Numbered from the stretch's first letter, positions 26,014 to 33,947 are shown. The stretch: DNA of 64,000 nucleotides from Chitinophaga flava (GCF_003308995.1 NZ_QFFJ01000002.1:1550001-1614000), one strand, 5' to 3'. Translations and numbers: made by a program. Notes: generated by a model from the sequence alone, not told the origin.

Positions 26014-26586
26014 TTATGCGTTTGAATGTTTAAGTAAATAGCCGGGAATAAGGTAGCCGGTAAGTACCGCTATCGCCTGAAGCAGTGGCTGGTATTGGCC
26101 GGGTACAAATACGCAGGCTGCTGAAAAAGCAAAGAATAATATCCCTCCAATCATCAGTGGCTTGAAACGTAATACCAGCCCGGACACCAGCGTTCCCACA
26201 CCTCCTATCAGCAGAGTGTAGGTAAAAGGAGGATATTGTTGTTTCAGATTGATCAGCACACTTAGTATAAAGCCAATGCCCAGTACCAACCAGAGGTTTT
26301 TCAGATAAAAGCCCAGGTAGGTTTGGGAAACCTGTTGCCCTGATCTGTAATTAACAAGAGAGACAACAATGCCTATTGTCACAAATACCGGAAACGGGAG
26401 AAAGAATAATTTAAAAGAAGTAAAAGACTGCAAAACAAAAAACAGCAGGCTGGCAGCGGCAATCAGCCATCCCCATAAAAGAAACAGATAACTGTGTCCT
26501 TTAATATTCTCCTTCGTTTGTGCAATCGCCTCCGTAATAATTTTTAATCCCTGTAAGGGTTCCAGGTTATGCTCCATTGTTTCCAT
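26014..26586 (-). CDS. 190-residue integral membrane protein paired with the regulator
   Basis: An N-terminal helix (about 1-30, soluble) precedes about five membrane segments, at roughly 33-52, 58-77, 92-112, 119-137 and 143-183. The short C-terminal tail is LLKHSNA. I do not recognise a named family. It is the first gene of the two-gene operon with the winged-helix regulator. The operator at 26621 and a TAnnTTTG element (minus strand, 26614-26607) lie just upstream, giving a leader of about 20 bases. Proteins of this kind beside one-domain regulators may act as sensors or membrane-stress partners; that is inference from context. Confidence 0.8.
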   Translation of the reverse strand: METMEHNLEPLQGLKIITEAIAQTKENIKGHSYLFLLWGWLIAAASLLFFVLQSFTSFKLFFLPFPVFVTIGIVVSLVNYRSGQQVSQTYLGFYLKNLWLVLGIGFILSVLINLKQQYPPFTYTLLIGGVGTLVSGLVLRFKPLMIGGILFFAFSAACVFVPGQYQPLLQAIAVLTGYLIPGYLLKHSNA

Positions 26587-26606
26587 CTGAATGCAGACAT
26601 TTATGA

Positions 26607-26635
26607 CAAATGTAAATGTAGTTTGTGATACAAAC
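26607..26635 (-). promoter_or_regulatory. Operator and -7 element of the regulator operon
   Basis: GTTTGTGATACAAAC (26621-26635) is a perfect 6-3-6 palindrome. Seven bases downstream on the minus strand lies TACATTTG (26614-26607), an exact TAnnTTTG match. The operator therefore occupies the spacer between the -33 and -7 regions, where a bound repressor would block polymerase. Confidence 0.7.
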
Positions 26636-26801
26636 CAAATTATTTTATAAGCGGTTCATAATAGCGGGAAATGCAGTACAAAGATCTTCCTCCATCTATG
26701 CCTACCTCCATGCTAATACGAATGTTGTCTATAGATAATCCCAGTCCATACTCTTTGGTATTCTAAAACAAATGTTACACTTAATCCCTTATCTTGAACC
26801 C

Positions 26802-27371
26802 ATGAAATACCAGGAAGCAGAAATTGTGCAATTGCTCACCACGGCCTTTCAGGACAAAACTGTGCATAACGCCTATTATGAAGCGGCTCAGGAGAAGGCG
26901 TTTAAAAAAGGAGACCTGTTGCTGGAACAGGGACAGATATGTCGTTACAGTTATGAAATCCTGTCTGGCTCAGTGAGGGGATATTACCTGAAAGACGGTC
27001 GGGAAGTGACTACTGCCTTTTGTTTTGCGGGCGACCCGGTCTTGTCGCTGGAAAGCGCCACCCGGCAAACACCCAGCCAGGAAACGTTTGAAGTGCTGGA
27101 GGACGCTGTGATAGAAGTGGTGTCTATAGAGAAACTGTTACAGTTGCGCCAACGTTTTCCGGTATTTGAAAAAGTATGGACACTAAGTATAGAAGCTTAT
27201 GCCATCTGGCTGGAAGAGAGACTGGCCAGCCTACAGTTTGCCACCGCTAAAGAGCGGTATGATCAGCTGGTAGACAGATATCCGGAGATCATCCGTAAAG
27301 CTCAGCTGCAACACATCGCTTCCTACCTGGGCATTACGCTGGAAACACTCAGCCGGATCAGGGCCCGCTGA
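26802..27371 (+). CDS. Crp/Fnr-family transcriptional regulator
   Basis: About 189 residues from the ATG at 26802 (MKYQEAEIVQLL). An upstream in-frame ATG at 26772 would add 10 residues but lies in the promoter-like AAACAAATGTTACAC stretch, so I prefer 26802. The N-terminal cyclic-nucleotide-binding-like beta roll (KKGDLLLEQGQICRYSYEIL, SGSVRGYYL) lacks the cAMP-binding Arg-Ser motif of true Crp. The C-terminal helix-turn-helix is LQHIASYLGITLETLSRIR. The C-terminus is shorter than in E. coli Crp, as is usual for the single-effector-less Bacteroidota group. An 18-bp perfect palindrome follows 3 bases after its stop and precedes the DUF418 gene, its probable target. Confidence 0.88.
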   Translation: MKYQEAEIVQLLTTAFQDKTVHNAYYEAAQEKAFKKGDLLLEQGQICRYSYEILSGSVRGYYLKDGREVTTAFCFAGDPVLSLESATRQTPSQETFEVLEDAVIEVVSIEKLLQLRQRFPVFEKVWTLSIEAYAIWLEERLASLQFATAKERYDQLVDRYPEIIRKAQLQHIASYLGITLETLSRIRAR

Positions 27372-27373
27372 TT

Positions 27374-27391
27374 ATTTGACATATGTCAAAT
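27374..27391. promoter_or_regulatory. 18-bp perfect palindrome, probable Crp/Fnr operator
   Basis: ATTTGACATATGTCAAAT is a perfect palindrome between the Crp/Fnr stop (27371) and the DUF418 start (27437). The TTTGAC...GTCAAA form fits the half-site layout of Crp/Fnr-family sites. A GAACTTTG element (27414-27421) downstream is one base from the -7 consensus. Confidence 0.7.
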
Positions 27392-27436
27392 GCCTTGTGG
27401 TAATTACCGGGGAACTTTGCCGCATCGAAAAAATGA

Positions 27437-28633
27437 ATGTTTTTTATGCAGTTATCAGTTCCCGTCATTCCGGCACAAGCCGGCCGCATCGATTCACTGG
27501 ACGCTATCAGAGGGGTAGCGCTCGGAGGTGTGTTGTTGGTAAACATGGGGCTTTTTTCTTTCCCGGCACTTTATCTCGACCCGTTGCAGTATTGGTCTGG
27601 CAACTGGAACAAAGGAGTGGCGCTTTTTATCAGCTTTATCGGAGAAGGAAAATTTGTTTCCATGTTTTCTTTCCTGTTTGGCCTGGGTTTTACACTCTTC
27701 CTGCGCAGCGCTGAAAAAAAAGGACTTCCGCCGGTAACCTTGTTTTTACGCCGCCTGCTGGTATTGCTGGGGATAGGGATGATACATGCTCATTTTATCT
27801 GGTTCGGAGATGTATTGTGCTTTTACAGTGTGTTTGGGGCCATATTGCTGCTTTTCAGGAATAAGTCTCCGGAATCCTTGCTGAAGTGGGCTTTGGGATT
27901 GCTGGTGATACCTGTTGTGTTGTTTGTACTGGCAGGCACTATCATAGGACCTGTTTTTTTTGAAGATGTATCTAATGCAAAAGTGGGGTATACTGCCCTT
28001 GATATCTATCGCTCCGGCTCTTTCCGCCAGCTGTGGGCTCAGAATGGAATAGACCTGCTAACCACTCGTATCGGTTATCTGATGGAAGGCCCGGTTATAT
28101 TTGCCATGTTCCTGCTGGGTGCGTATAGCGGGAAAAGGCAGCTTTTCCGTCATCCGGATGTACACATGACTTTTTTCAGACAAGTACAACTTTGGGGTGC
28201 TGTTATCGGATGGCCCGTGGCGGTGGCAACGTTGTTGTATACCCCACCAGGACCTGGTGATGCTATGTTCAACTACCTGCAGGTGGCCAGTACCTATATT
28301 GCCGGTCCGGCTATTGGTATCTTTTATATTGCCACCCTGACCCGTCTGCTGCAATCTCCCCGCTGGCAGGAGTGGATGCGTCCCTTTCAGGCTGCCGGCA
28401 AAATGGCGGCTACCAATTACCTGATGCAGTCGGTTTGCTGTGTGTCTATCTACTATAGCTTTGGCGGCGGCCTCTATGGCTATGCCGGTCCGGCTACCAT
28501 TTTCCTGATATGGCTGCTGTTGTTTTCGATACAGCTGGTGATCAGCTCCTGGTGGATGTCTCATTTCCGTTTTGGCCCGGTAGAATGGATATGGCGGAGA
28601 TTGACCTATGGCAAATGGTATACTGAAAAATAA
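27437..28633 (+). CDS. DUF418-family polytopic membrane protein
   Basis: 398 residues with about ten hydrophobic segments. RIDSLDAIRGVALGGVLLVN near residue 17 is the conserved DUF418/YeiB opening, and SMFSFLFGLGFTLFL and NYLMQSVCCVSIYYSFGGGL are further family landmarks. The end (RFGPVEWIWRRLTYGKW) is the usual C-terminal signature. The biochemical role of DUF418 proteins is not settled. ATG 27437 is used; ATG 27446 is an equally possible start. It follows the Crp/Fnr gene and the 18-bp palindrome, so it is probably controlled by that regulator. It ends 24 bases before ada. Confidence 0.9.
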   Translation: MFFMQLSVPVIPAQAGRIDSLDAIRGVALGGVLLVNMGLFSFPALYLDPLQYWSGNWNKGVALFISFIGEGKFVSMFSFLFGLGFTLFLRSAEKKGLPPVTLFLRRLLVLLGIGMIHAHFIWFGDVLCFYSVFGAILLLFRNKSPESLLKWALGLLVIPVVLFVLAGTIIGPVFFEDVSNAKVGYTALDIYRSGSFRQLWAQNGIDLLTTRIGYLMEGPVIFAMFLLGAYSGKRQLFRHPDVHMTFFRQVQLWGAVIGWPVAVATLLYTPPGPGDAMFNYLQVASTYIAGPAIGIFYIATLTRLLQSPRWQEWMRPFQAAGKMAATNYLMQSVCCVSIYYSFGGGLYGYAGPATIFLIWLLLFSIQLVISSWWMSHFRFGPVEWIWRRLTYGKWYTEK

Positions 28634-28657
28634 TCAGGCATCCGTTAACTTTATGGT

Positions 28658-29701
28658 ATGCTCACAAACGAAGTCATGTATAAAGCGCTGGTGGATAAAG
28701 ATCCTGTTTACGAAGGGGCTTTTATTGCAGCGGTGAAAACAACCGGTATATTCTGCAGGCCTACCTGTACCGCCAAAAAACCTAAGCTGGAGAACGTAGA
28801 GTTCCTGACAACCATCAAAGAGGCTGTTCAGAAGGGATACCGGCCCTGTAAGGTGTGCAGACCCCTGGAAAAACCGGGAGAAACACCGGCATTCATCAGC
28901 GGTATCCTGAAGGAGCTGGAAGCCGATACCGGACTGCGGTTCAGGGATGAAGACCTGGTCAGTAGAGGAATAGAACCCAGCAGGATCAGAAGATGGTTTC
29001 TGAAAAATCATGGTATCACTTTTCATGCCTTTCAGCGGATGTCGCGTATTAATGCGGCTTTTAAGAAGATACAGGATGGTGCCACAGTGACCGATGCGGC
29101 CTTTGGCAGTGGTTATGAATCCCTGAGTGGTTTTGCGGAGTCCTTTAAGACGCTGATAGGGGTGTCGCCTTCTCATAGCCGCGACAAACGTATCATTCAT
29201 GTTACGCAGCTGGAGACACCGCTGGGGACCATGTTTGCCGGTGCGGTAGAAGAAGGGGTGTGTTTACTGGAATTCGCTGACCGTAAAATACTGGAGCAGG
29301 AGCTGAAAGCGCTGAAGCAACTTTTGAATGCCAATATCATCCCGGGTGATCATCCACATTTTGCCGTACTGCGGCAGGAGTTGGAGGAATATTTTGAGGG
29401 AAGAAGAAAAGTGTTTTCGGTACCCTTGCTGATGCCAGGTACGGAGTTTCAACAGGCGGTATGGCAACTGTTGCAGACAGTGGCTTATGGAGAAGTCCGG
29501 ACCTATAAAAAGCAGGCGACCATCCTGCAGCGCCCGGATGCAGTACGGGCTGTAGCCCATGCCAACGGTATGAACCGTATTTCCATCCTGGTACCCTGCC
29601 ACCGCATTATCTCAGAAGATGGCAGCCTGACGGGCTATGGCGGCGGTATCTGGCGCAAGCAGTGGCTGCTGGACCTGGAAAAAAAATATCTTCATGGGTG
29701 A
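28658..29701 (+). CDS. ada: Bifunctional Ada: methylphosphotriester/O6-methylguanine methyltransferase and AraC-type activator
   Basis: 347 residues in three parts. The Ada zinc domain (about 5-75) carries Cys33 (FCRPTC), Cys37, Cys64 and Cys67 (PCKVC); Cys33 corresponds to the methyl-accepting Cys of E. coli Ada. The AraC-type helix-turn-helix (about 85-170) ends GFAESFKTLIGVSPS. The methyltransferase domain (about 180-345) has the active LVPCHRII motif near residue 313. It removes methyl groups from alkylated DNA and activates the adaptive response. TAACTTTA (28646-28653), one base from the -7 consensus, lies just before the start, giving a very short leader. All key residues are present. 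Confidence 0.95.
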   Translation: MLTNEVMYKALVDKDPVYEGAFIAAVKTTGIFCRPTCTAKKPKLENVEFLTTIKEAVQKGYRPCKVCRPLEKPGETPAFISGILKELEADTGLRFRDEDLVSRGIEPSRIRRWFLKNHGITFHAFQRMSRINAAFKKIQDGATVTDAAFGSGYESLSGFAESFKTLIGVSPSHSRDKRIIHVTQLETPLGTMFAGAVEEGVCLLEFADRKILEQELKALKQLLNANIIPGDHPHFAVLRQELEEYFEGRRKVFSVPLLMPGTEFQQAVWQLLQTVAYGEVRTYKKQATILQRPDAVRAVAHANGMNRISILVPCHRIISEDGSLTGYGGGIWRKQWLLDLEKKYLHG

Positions 29702-29746
29702 TAATCCGTTGATTCCGGTATGAATAGCTGAAAAAACCTTGTTTTA

Positions 29747-30283
29747 ATGAACACAACAGCCGACGGTATTTTAGTAGAGCAGTTGAAAGCCGGTGACAGG
29801 GCCGCTTCAGCTGCCTTATATCAACAGTATTTTCCAATGGTGGCCATATATGTGCAGCAAAACAGCGGTAATCAGGCAGATGCCGAAGATATCTTCCAGG
29901 AGACCTTACTGGTATTGCTGCAGCAAATTCAAAAGCCTGGGTTTGTGTTATCATCTTCCCTGAAAACGTTTGTATACGCCATCGCCAGAAACCTGTGGTG
30001 CAAGCGGCTCAGAGACAATCGTGTGTTTTTGCCGGGAGATGATGCCATCCCTGAAGAATCCTGTACAGCGGAACTTTTCCCCGAGAAGCCTGCTACAGAC
30101 AATATTAATGGTTGGTTGGACCGTATCACCTACAACTGTAAACGTATACTGAAAGCCCTCTTTTTTTATCAGCAGCCGATGGCACTGCTGGCACGCAGGA
30201 TGGGCTGGAAGAACAAACATACGGCAGACAACCAGAAATATAAATGCCTGCAGCAGCTGAGAAAAGTTGCAACCCAACGGTAA
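29747..30283 (+). CDS. Sigma-70 family (ECF-like) RNA polymerase sigma factor
   Basis: 178 residues. The sigma region 2 pattern is visible in DRAASAALYQQYFPMVAIYV and QADAEDIFQETLLVLLQQI, then SLKTFVYAIARNLWCKRLRD, which is the core of region 2.4. The region 4 helix-turn-helix is less regular (YQQPMALLARRMGWKNKHTA then KYKCLQQLRKV). Its length fits small ECF factors. The Bacteroidota usually pair these with a FecR-type anti-sigma gene; none follows here, since the next gene is the opposite-strand AhpD-like gene. It follows ada by 45 bases. Weak region 4 leaves some doubt about target specificity. Confidence 0.82.
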   Translation: MNTTADGILVEQLKAGDRAASAALYQQYFPMVAIYVQQNSGNQADAEDIFQETLLVLLQQIQKPGFVLSSSLKTFVYAIARNLWCKRLRDNRVFLPGDDAIPEESCTAELFPEKPATDNINGWLDRITYNCKRILKALFFYQQPMALLARRMGWKNKHTADNQKYKCLQQLRKVATQR

Positions 30284-30368
30284 ATGGCTGTCCCGGAGCT
30301 GTATCCTATAGTGGTTCTTGAATTCCGGATATTGTCTAAGCAGCTTCGGGACAGCCATGTCCGTTCGT

Positions 30369-30710
30369 TTATTTGATTTCCGTTCCGGCGGAAAACAACT
30401 TCATGGTCAGCAGCCCATAGCCCAGTGTAGCACCCGACCGTACTGCGGCTGCGATCATAATCACTTCGGCCATTTCTTCCTTGGTAACTCCCAGCATACC
30501 GGCTTTGCCGGTATGCTTTTCCAGACAATAAGGGCACTGTGTTGTCAGTGCTACCGCTATAGCAATCATCTCCTTGTATTTGGAGGGGATGGCAGATGGT
30601 TCCTCCAATGTGCTATGGTCAAAGTCCAGCCAGGCCTTGCCCTGCCGCGGTGCTCCCTGCAAAAGATCTTTGGCAAACAGCTTGTCTTCCGGTGTGGCAT
30701 AATGTTTCAT
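30369..30710 (-). CDS. Carboxymuconolactone decarboxylase/AhpD-like protein
   Basis: About 113 residues from ATG 30710 (MKHYATPEDKLFAKD). A longer reading from a TTG at 30764 adds an unconvincing leader. The CMD/AhpD core is clear: KYKEMIAIAVALTTQCPYCL contains the redox CxxC and EKHTGKAGMLGVTKEEMAEV the following His and helices. Proteins with this CxxC and His act as alkylhydroperoxidases or general thiol-disulfide reductants. It lies opposite the sigma-factor gene, and its start is 80 bases from the divergent Crp/Fnr gene at 30791. Confidence 0.88.
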   Translation of the reverse strand: MKHYATPEDKLFAKDLLQGAPRQGKAWLDFDHSTLEEPSAIPSKYKEMIAIAVALTTQCPYCLEKHTGKAGMLGVTKEEMAEVIMIAAAVRSGATLGYGLLTMKLFSAGTEIK

Positions 30711-30790
30711 ACAATTCTGTTTCTTCCTTAATACCCGGTGGCAGTAATTATCACCCAAAAACAAAAAAATAAATGTGATCTTTACCCATC

Positions 30791-31354
30791 ATGGATATCA
30801 GAAAACTATCACAGCTGGCACTGCTGAATGAAGCCGACTTTGACCAGCTGGACGGCCTGTTGAAACCTGTTCACCTCGGAAAACAGGATTACTTCCTCCG
30901 CGAGGGGGCTGTTTGCAAACAGCTGGCTTTTATTCAATCAGGAGCCCTGCGTTCCTATTATGTAAAGGATAATGGAGAAGAGATCACCGACTGTATTCTT
31001 TTTGAGGGACAGATCGTAACTGCCTACACCAGCCTCATTATGGGAGTGCCTGCCTATGAACATATACAAGCCATCACCGATTGTGAACTACTGATCCTGG
31101 AGCGGGAAGATCTGTATCAACTGTATGATAATAATATCCGCTGGGCCAATACCGGCAGGGTTTTCGGCGAAATGGAATTTGTGATGATGGAACACCGGAT
31201 CCGTTCCTTTCAACAGCATTCGTCCAAAGAACGTTATGCTGAGCTGGTCCGGAAACATCCGCGAATGATACAGCAGGTGCCCTTACAATACCTCGCTTCC
31301 TACCTGGGCATTACCCCGCAGCACCTCAGCCGCCTGCGCAAAAGCATTCTTTGA
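30791..31354 (+). CDS. Crp/Fnr-family transcriptional regulator
   Basis: 187 residues. The N-terminal beta roll runs from about 20 to 115 (GKQDYFLREGAVCKQLAFIQ, SGALRSYYVKDNGEEI), and the C-terminal helix-turn-helix is QYLASYLGITPQHLSRLRK. The closing Leu-Ser-Arg-Leu-Arg is typical of the Bacteroidota Crp/Fnr group and is shared with the regulator at 26802. No cAMP-contact motif is seen. Its stop is 52 bases before the quinone-reductase gene, with an AACATTTGTT site between them, so that gene is its probable target. It is divergent from the AhpD-like gene, which may also respond. Together they suggest a redox-stress group. Confidence 0.9.
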   Translation: MDIRKLSQLALLNEADFDQLDGLLKPVHLGKQDYFLREGAVCKQLAFIQSGALRSYYVKDNGEEITDCILFEGQIVTAYTSLIMGVPAYEHIQAITDCELLILEREDLYQLYDNNIRWANTGRVFGEMEFVMMEHRIRSFQQHSSKERYAELVRKHPRMIQQVPLQYLASYLGITPQHLSRLRKSIL

Positions 31355-31360
31355 TTTCTT

Positions 31361-31402
31361 AACATTTGTTCAGTGCCGGAAGTGAGGCTGCTGCTAGCTT
31401 TG
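31361..31402 (+). promoter_or_regulatory. Candidate regulator site and -7 element before the quinone reductase
   Basis: AACATTTGTT (31361-31370) is an AACA-TGTT near-palindrome also found inverted at 26768 and 3783. TAGCTTTG (31395-31402) exactly fits TAnnTTTG, and the ATG follows at 31407, so the leader would be only a few bases or absent. Confidence 0.5.
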
Positions 31403-31406
31403 CGGT

Positions 31407-31985
31407 ATGAAAAAGATATTAATCATCAACGGGCATCCCGATACAGAAAGCTATAACTATGCCCTGCACAATGCTTATAAAACAAGTGCGCTGGAAGCCG
31501 GTGCCGAGGTATCAGAGATTATGCTGGGTCAGCTGCAGTTTGATCCCAATCTGCGCTATGGCTACCGTAAACGCATGGAACTGGAGCCAGACCTGCTGGA
31601 AGCCTGGGAAAAAATAAAAGCTGCCGAACATATTGTGTGGATATTCCCGCTGTGGTGGGGCTATCTGCCTGCTCTCACTAAAGGGTTTATTGACCGGCTT
31701 TTCCTGCCTGGTTTTGCATTCGCGAATAAGGAAAATAGTATGATGATAGAAAAGAAACTGCGTGGTAAAACTGCCCGTATCATCTGTACGATGGACACAC
31801 CTATCTGGTATAATCACCTGTTTTACCGGAACACGGGCATGCGCGCTTTCCGTAGCCAGACCTTAAGTTTCTGCGGCATCAAAACGATAGGCACCACCTA
31901 CATTGCCCCGGTAAAATATTTTAAGGACAGCCAGAAGGAAAAGGCTTTACAGAAAGTAGCTACTCTCGGACGAAGTTTGCGTTAA
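31407..31985 (+). CDS. NAD(P)H dehydrogenase (quinone), flavodoxin-like fold
   Basis: 192 residues. ILIINGHPDTESYNYALHNA is the phosphate-binding loop of the NQO1/MdaB-type flavoproteins, and HIVWIFPLWWGYLPALTKGF is the conserved aromatic strand that stacks on FMN/FAD. RLFLPGFAF closes the active site. Family members reduce quinones by two electrons with NAD(P)H and protect against redox-cycling compounds. It lies just after a Crp/Fnr regulator gene. The start has a TAnnTTTG element a few bases ahead. Cytoplasmic; 6 bases separate its stop from the convergent VOC gene. Confidence 0.92.
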   Translation: MKKILIINGHPDTESYNYALHNAYKTSALEAGAEVSEIMLGQLQFDPNLRYGYRKRMELEPDLLEAWEKIKAAEHIVWIFPLWWGYLPALTKGFIDRLFLPGFAFANKENSMMIEKKLRGKTARIICTMDTPIWYNHLFYRNTGMRAFRSQTLSFCGIKTIGTTYIAPVKYFKDSQKEKALQKVATLGRSLR

Positions 31986-31991
31986 CACGAT

Positions 31992-32366
31992 CTATTTTAC
32001 ACTGGTAATCCACCAGATATTACCGCAGGGATCTTTTACACCACAGGTGCGGCCATAGCTCTGGTCGCTGAGTGGCATTACGCTGGTGGCGCCATTGTCA
32101 AGTGCGGTCTGGTAGCTGCTGTCGGCATCTTCTACATAAACAAAAAGATTGCCTGGCTGTGCCTTCCATTGTTCCCGGGCTTCACTGGTCATAATGGTGC
32201 TACCGCTGATCTGTATTTCTGCATGCCTGATGGTTTGGTTGTCATCATGCAACTCACGAAAGCTGACAGTTGCCTGAAATACTTGCTGGGTAAAGGTTAG
32301 AAAGCCATTGGCATTTTCGAGTGTCAGATAAGGCATAACGGCCTGATGTCCTGTGGGGATGTTCAT
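31992..32366 (-). CDS. VOC/glyoxalase-like (PhnB-type) protein
   Basis: 124 residues, one paired beta-alpha-beta-beta-beta module set. It opens HQAVMPYLTLENANGFLTFT, has RHAEIQISGSTIMTSEA in the centre and ends YGRTCGVKDPCGNIWWITS. The G-x-x-D-P-x-G-N-x-W ending is the hallmark of the PhnB/glyoxalase type. Members bind a metal or small ligand, and several confer resistance by sequestration; the substrate is unknown here. It converges with the quinone reductase and lies 80 bases downstream of the AraC gene on the same strand. Confidence 0.88.
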   Translation of the reverse strand: MNIPTGHQAVMPYLTLENANGFLTFTQQVFQATVSFRELHDDNQTIRHAEIQISGSTIMTSEAREQWKAQPGNLFVYVEDADSSYQTALDNGATSVMPLSDQSYGRTCGVKDPCGNIWWITSVK

Positions 32367-32445
32367 AATATATGTGATTTACAGTGAAATAATAATGCGA
32401 AGCTATACCTGTTGCGGCAGGCAAAATTGGAAAAATCCGACATCT

Positions 32446-33240
32446 TTAGTCCATCCAGGCGGTAGCACCGGAACGGCCGGAGAAAAAAGTTTTGGGATGT
32501 TCTCCTGAAAATTCCCGGAAATCATGGATAAAATGGGACTGGTCGTAATAACCACATTCCAGCGCAATCTGTGTAAGAGAAAGAGGGGTAGGGCCATATT
32601 GATTGATCGCTGCATGAAAACGAACTATCCTCGAAAACATTTTAGGACTGAAACCTGCGTACTGCAGAAACTGTCTTTCGAATTGCCTTTCTGAAAGGAA
32701 ATGGTCCTGTGCCAGCTGTTTTACCCTGATGAGGCCCCGGCTGCGAATCACAGTTTGTATCGCCTGGAAAACCGGTGGCTGCGCGTTGTAATGCCTGGAT
32801 AAGCGCGTCTCCAGGAAGTCTTCTATTATTTTTATCCGTTGATGGTGATTGTCAGCGTGAAAGATTTTTTCTTCCAGCTGCCGGCCGGAGGTCTTCAATA
32901 AACCGGAGAGGTCAGGCATCTGGTTGGTCAGTTCGCTGGCAGGGATATCAAACAGCAAAGGAATTGCCTGCGGATAAAGATAAGCACCAAATAAACCAAA
33001 TCCCTGATCTATATGGAACTTTCGGGTGGAGCTCGATTGTGCGTGTATGCCGGCGGTAAAGGATGATTGAATACGACCGTCTTTCAGGTATTCATTAAAA
33101 CAGCCGTTGTAGTGAAACAACAGCTCAGGGCACATATCGGCCATGGAATAATGTGTATAAGGCTCGTTGCTTTCAAGTGCCCAGAAAAACCGCACGATGT
33201 CCCGGAATTTTTCGGAAGGGGGAAGGGTTTGGTATTTCAT
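32446..33240 (-). CDS. AraC-family transcriptional regulator
   Basis: 264 residues. The N-terminal half (1-140) carries DUF6597-like sensing-domain features (PPSEKFRDIVRFFWALESNE, DMCPELLFHYNG). The C-terminal AraC helix-turn-helix pair is about 150-255: VKQLAQDHFLSERQFERQFL and LTQIALECGYYDQSHFIHDF followed by the typical F-x-G-x-x-P-x-x-F. It sits between the NudK-like and VOC genes on the same strand and may control the VOC gene. It is separated from the NudK-like stop by 74 bases. Confidence 0.9.
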   Translation of the reverse strand: MKYQTLPPSEKFRDIVRFFWALESNEPYTHYSMADMCPELLFHYNGCFNEYLKDGRIQSSFTAGIHAQSSSTRKFHIDQGFGLFGAYLYPQAIPLLFDIPASELTNQMPDLSGLLKTSGRQLEEKIFHADNHHQRIKIIEDFLETRLSRHYNAQPPVFQAIQTVIRSRGLIRVKQLAQDHFLSERQFERQFLQYAGFSPKMFSRIVRFHAAINQYGPTPLSLTQIALECGYYDQSHFIHDFREFSGEHPKTFFSGRSGATAWMD

Positions 33241-33314
33241 TGAATAAACCGTTTAGTGCCGGCAGATAAAGGTAATAAAGTTGTACCTATCTGCCAGCAC
33301 CTTAGGCATCGGGG

Positions 33315-33893
33315 TTACAATAGCTGATGCAGCTGTGCGTACTGCAGCAGCATGATGGTTTTGCCATCGCGGATACGGCCGTCTTCAATCATAAGCAGCG
33401 CTTCTGTTGCTGATATTTCCAGTACTTCAATTTCTTCCTGTTCTTGCTCCAGCCCGCCGCCATTGGCCACTTTCATAGAGCCGTCGTAGGCTGCTACAAA
33501 AAAGTGCAGGATCTCAGTGACAGAACCAGGCGACATATAAGCTTCAAAGATTTTTTTTACTGCAGTGATCCGGTAGCCGGTTTCTTCTTCCGCTTCCCTG
33601 CGGATACAGTCTTCAGCATTGTTTTTGTCCAGAAGGCCGGCACAGGCTTCTATCAACATACCATCCTCATTACCGTTGATAAAGGAGGGCAGGCGGAACT
33701 GCCGCGTGAGAATAACAGTGTGCTGTACACTGTTGTACAATAATATGACTGCCCCATTGCCCCTGTCGTATGCTTCCCTTTCCTGCCTTTGCCAGGTACC
33801 ATTTCTCTTCTTATAATCATAGGTCACTTTCCTCAGTGTGTACCAATTGTCCGACAATACTGCTGTATCAATGATTTTTACTTCTGGTGTCAT
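33315..33893 (-). CDS. nudK: NUDIX hydrolase, GDP-mannose pyrophosphatase type
   Basis: 192 residues, the same length as E. coli NudK (191), which it matches closely by eye. YDRGNGAVILLYNSVQHTVI and LTRQFRLPSFINGNEDGML are near-diagnostic; the NUDIX box follows as GLLDKNNAEDCIRREAEEET then GY. EAYMSPGSVTEILHFFVAAY also matches the family. NudK hydrolyses GDP-mannose and related nucleotide sugars to GMP and mannose 1-phosphate. Its start is 54 bases from the divergent DeoR gene, and a TACTTTTG promoter element (minus strand, 33939-33932) overlaps the shared palindromes, so DeoR-type control is likely. Confidence 0.93.
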   Translation of the reverse strand: MTPEVKIIDTAVLSDNWYTLRKVTYDYKKRNGTWQRQEREAYDRGNGAVILLYNSVQHTVILTRQFRLPSFINGNEDGMLIEACAGLLDKNNAEDCIRREAEEETGYRITAVKKIFEAYMSPGSVTEILHFFVAAYDGSMKVANGGGLEQEQEEIEVLEISATEALLMIEDGRIRDGKTIMLLQYAQLHQLL

Positions 33894-33902
33894 AAAAATG
33901 AT

Positions 33903-33939
33903 TATATTTGATCAATATTGATTGTTTTGATCAAAAGTA
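33903..33939. promoter_or_regulatory. Overlapping palindromes and divergent promoters between nudK and the DeoR gene
   Basis: Three perfect palindromes overlap or adjoin here: TTGATCAA (33908-33915), ATCAATATTGAT (33911-33922) and TTTTGATCAAAA (33925-33936). TATATTTG (33903-33910, plus strand) and TACTTTTG (33939-33932, minus strand) both fit the -7 consensus and overlap them. A single bound regulator could shut both genes. Confidence 0.75.
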
Positions 33940-33947
33940 TGTAAAAA

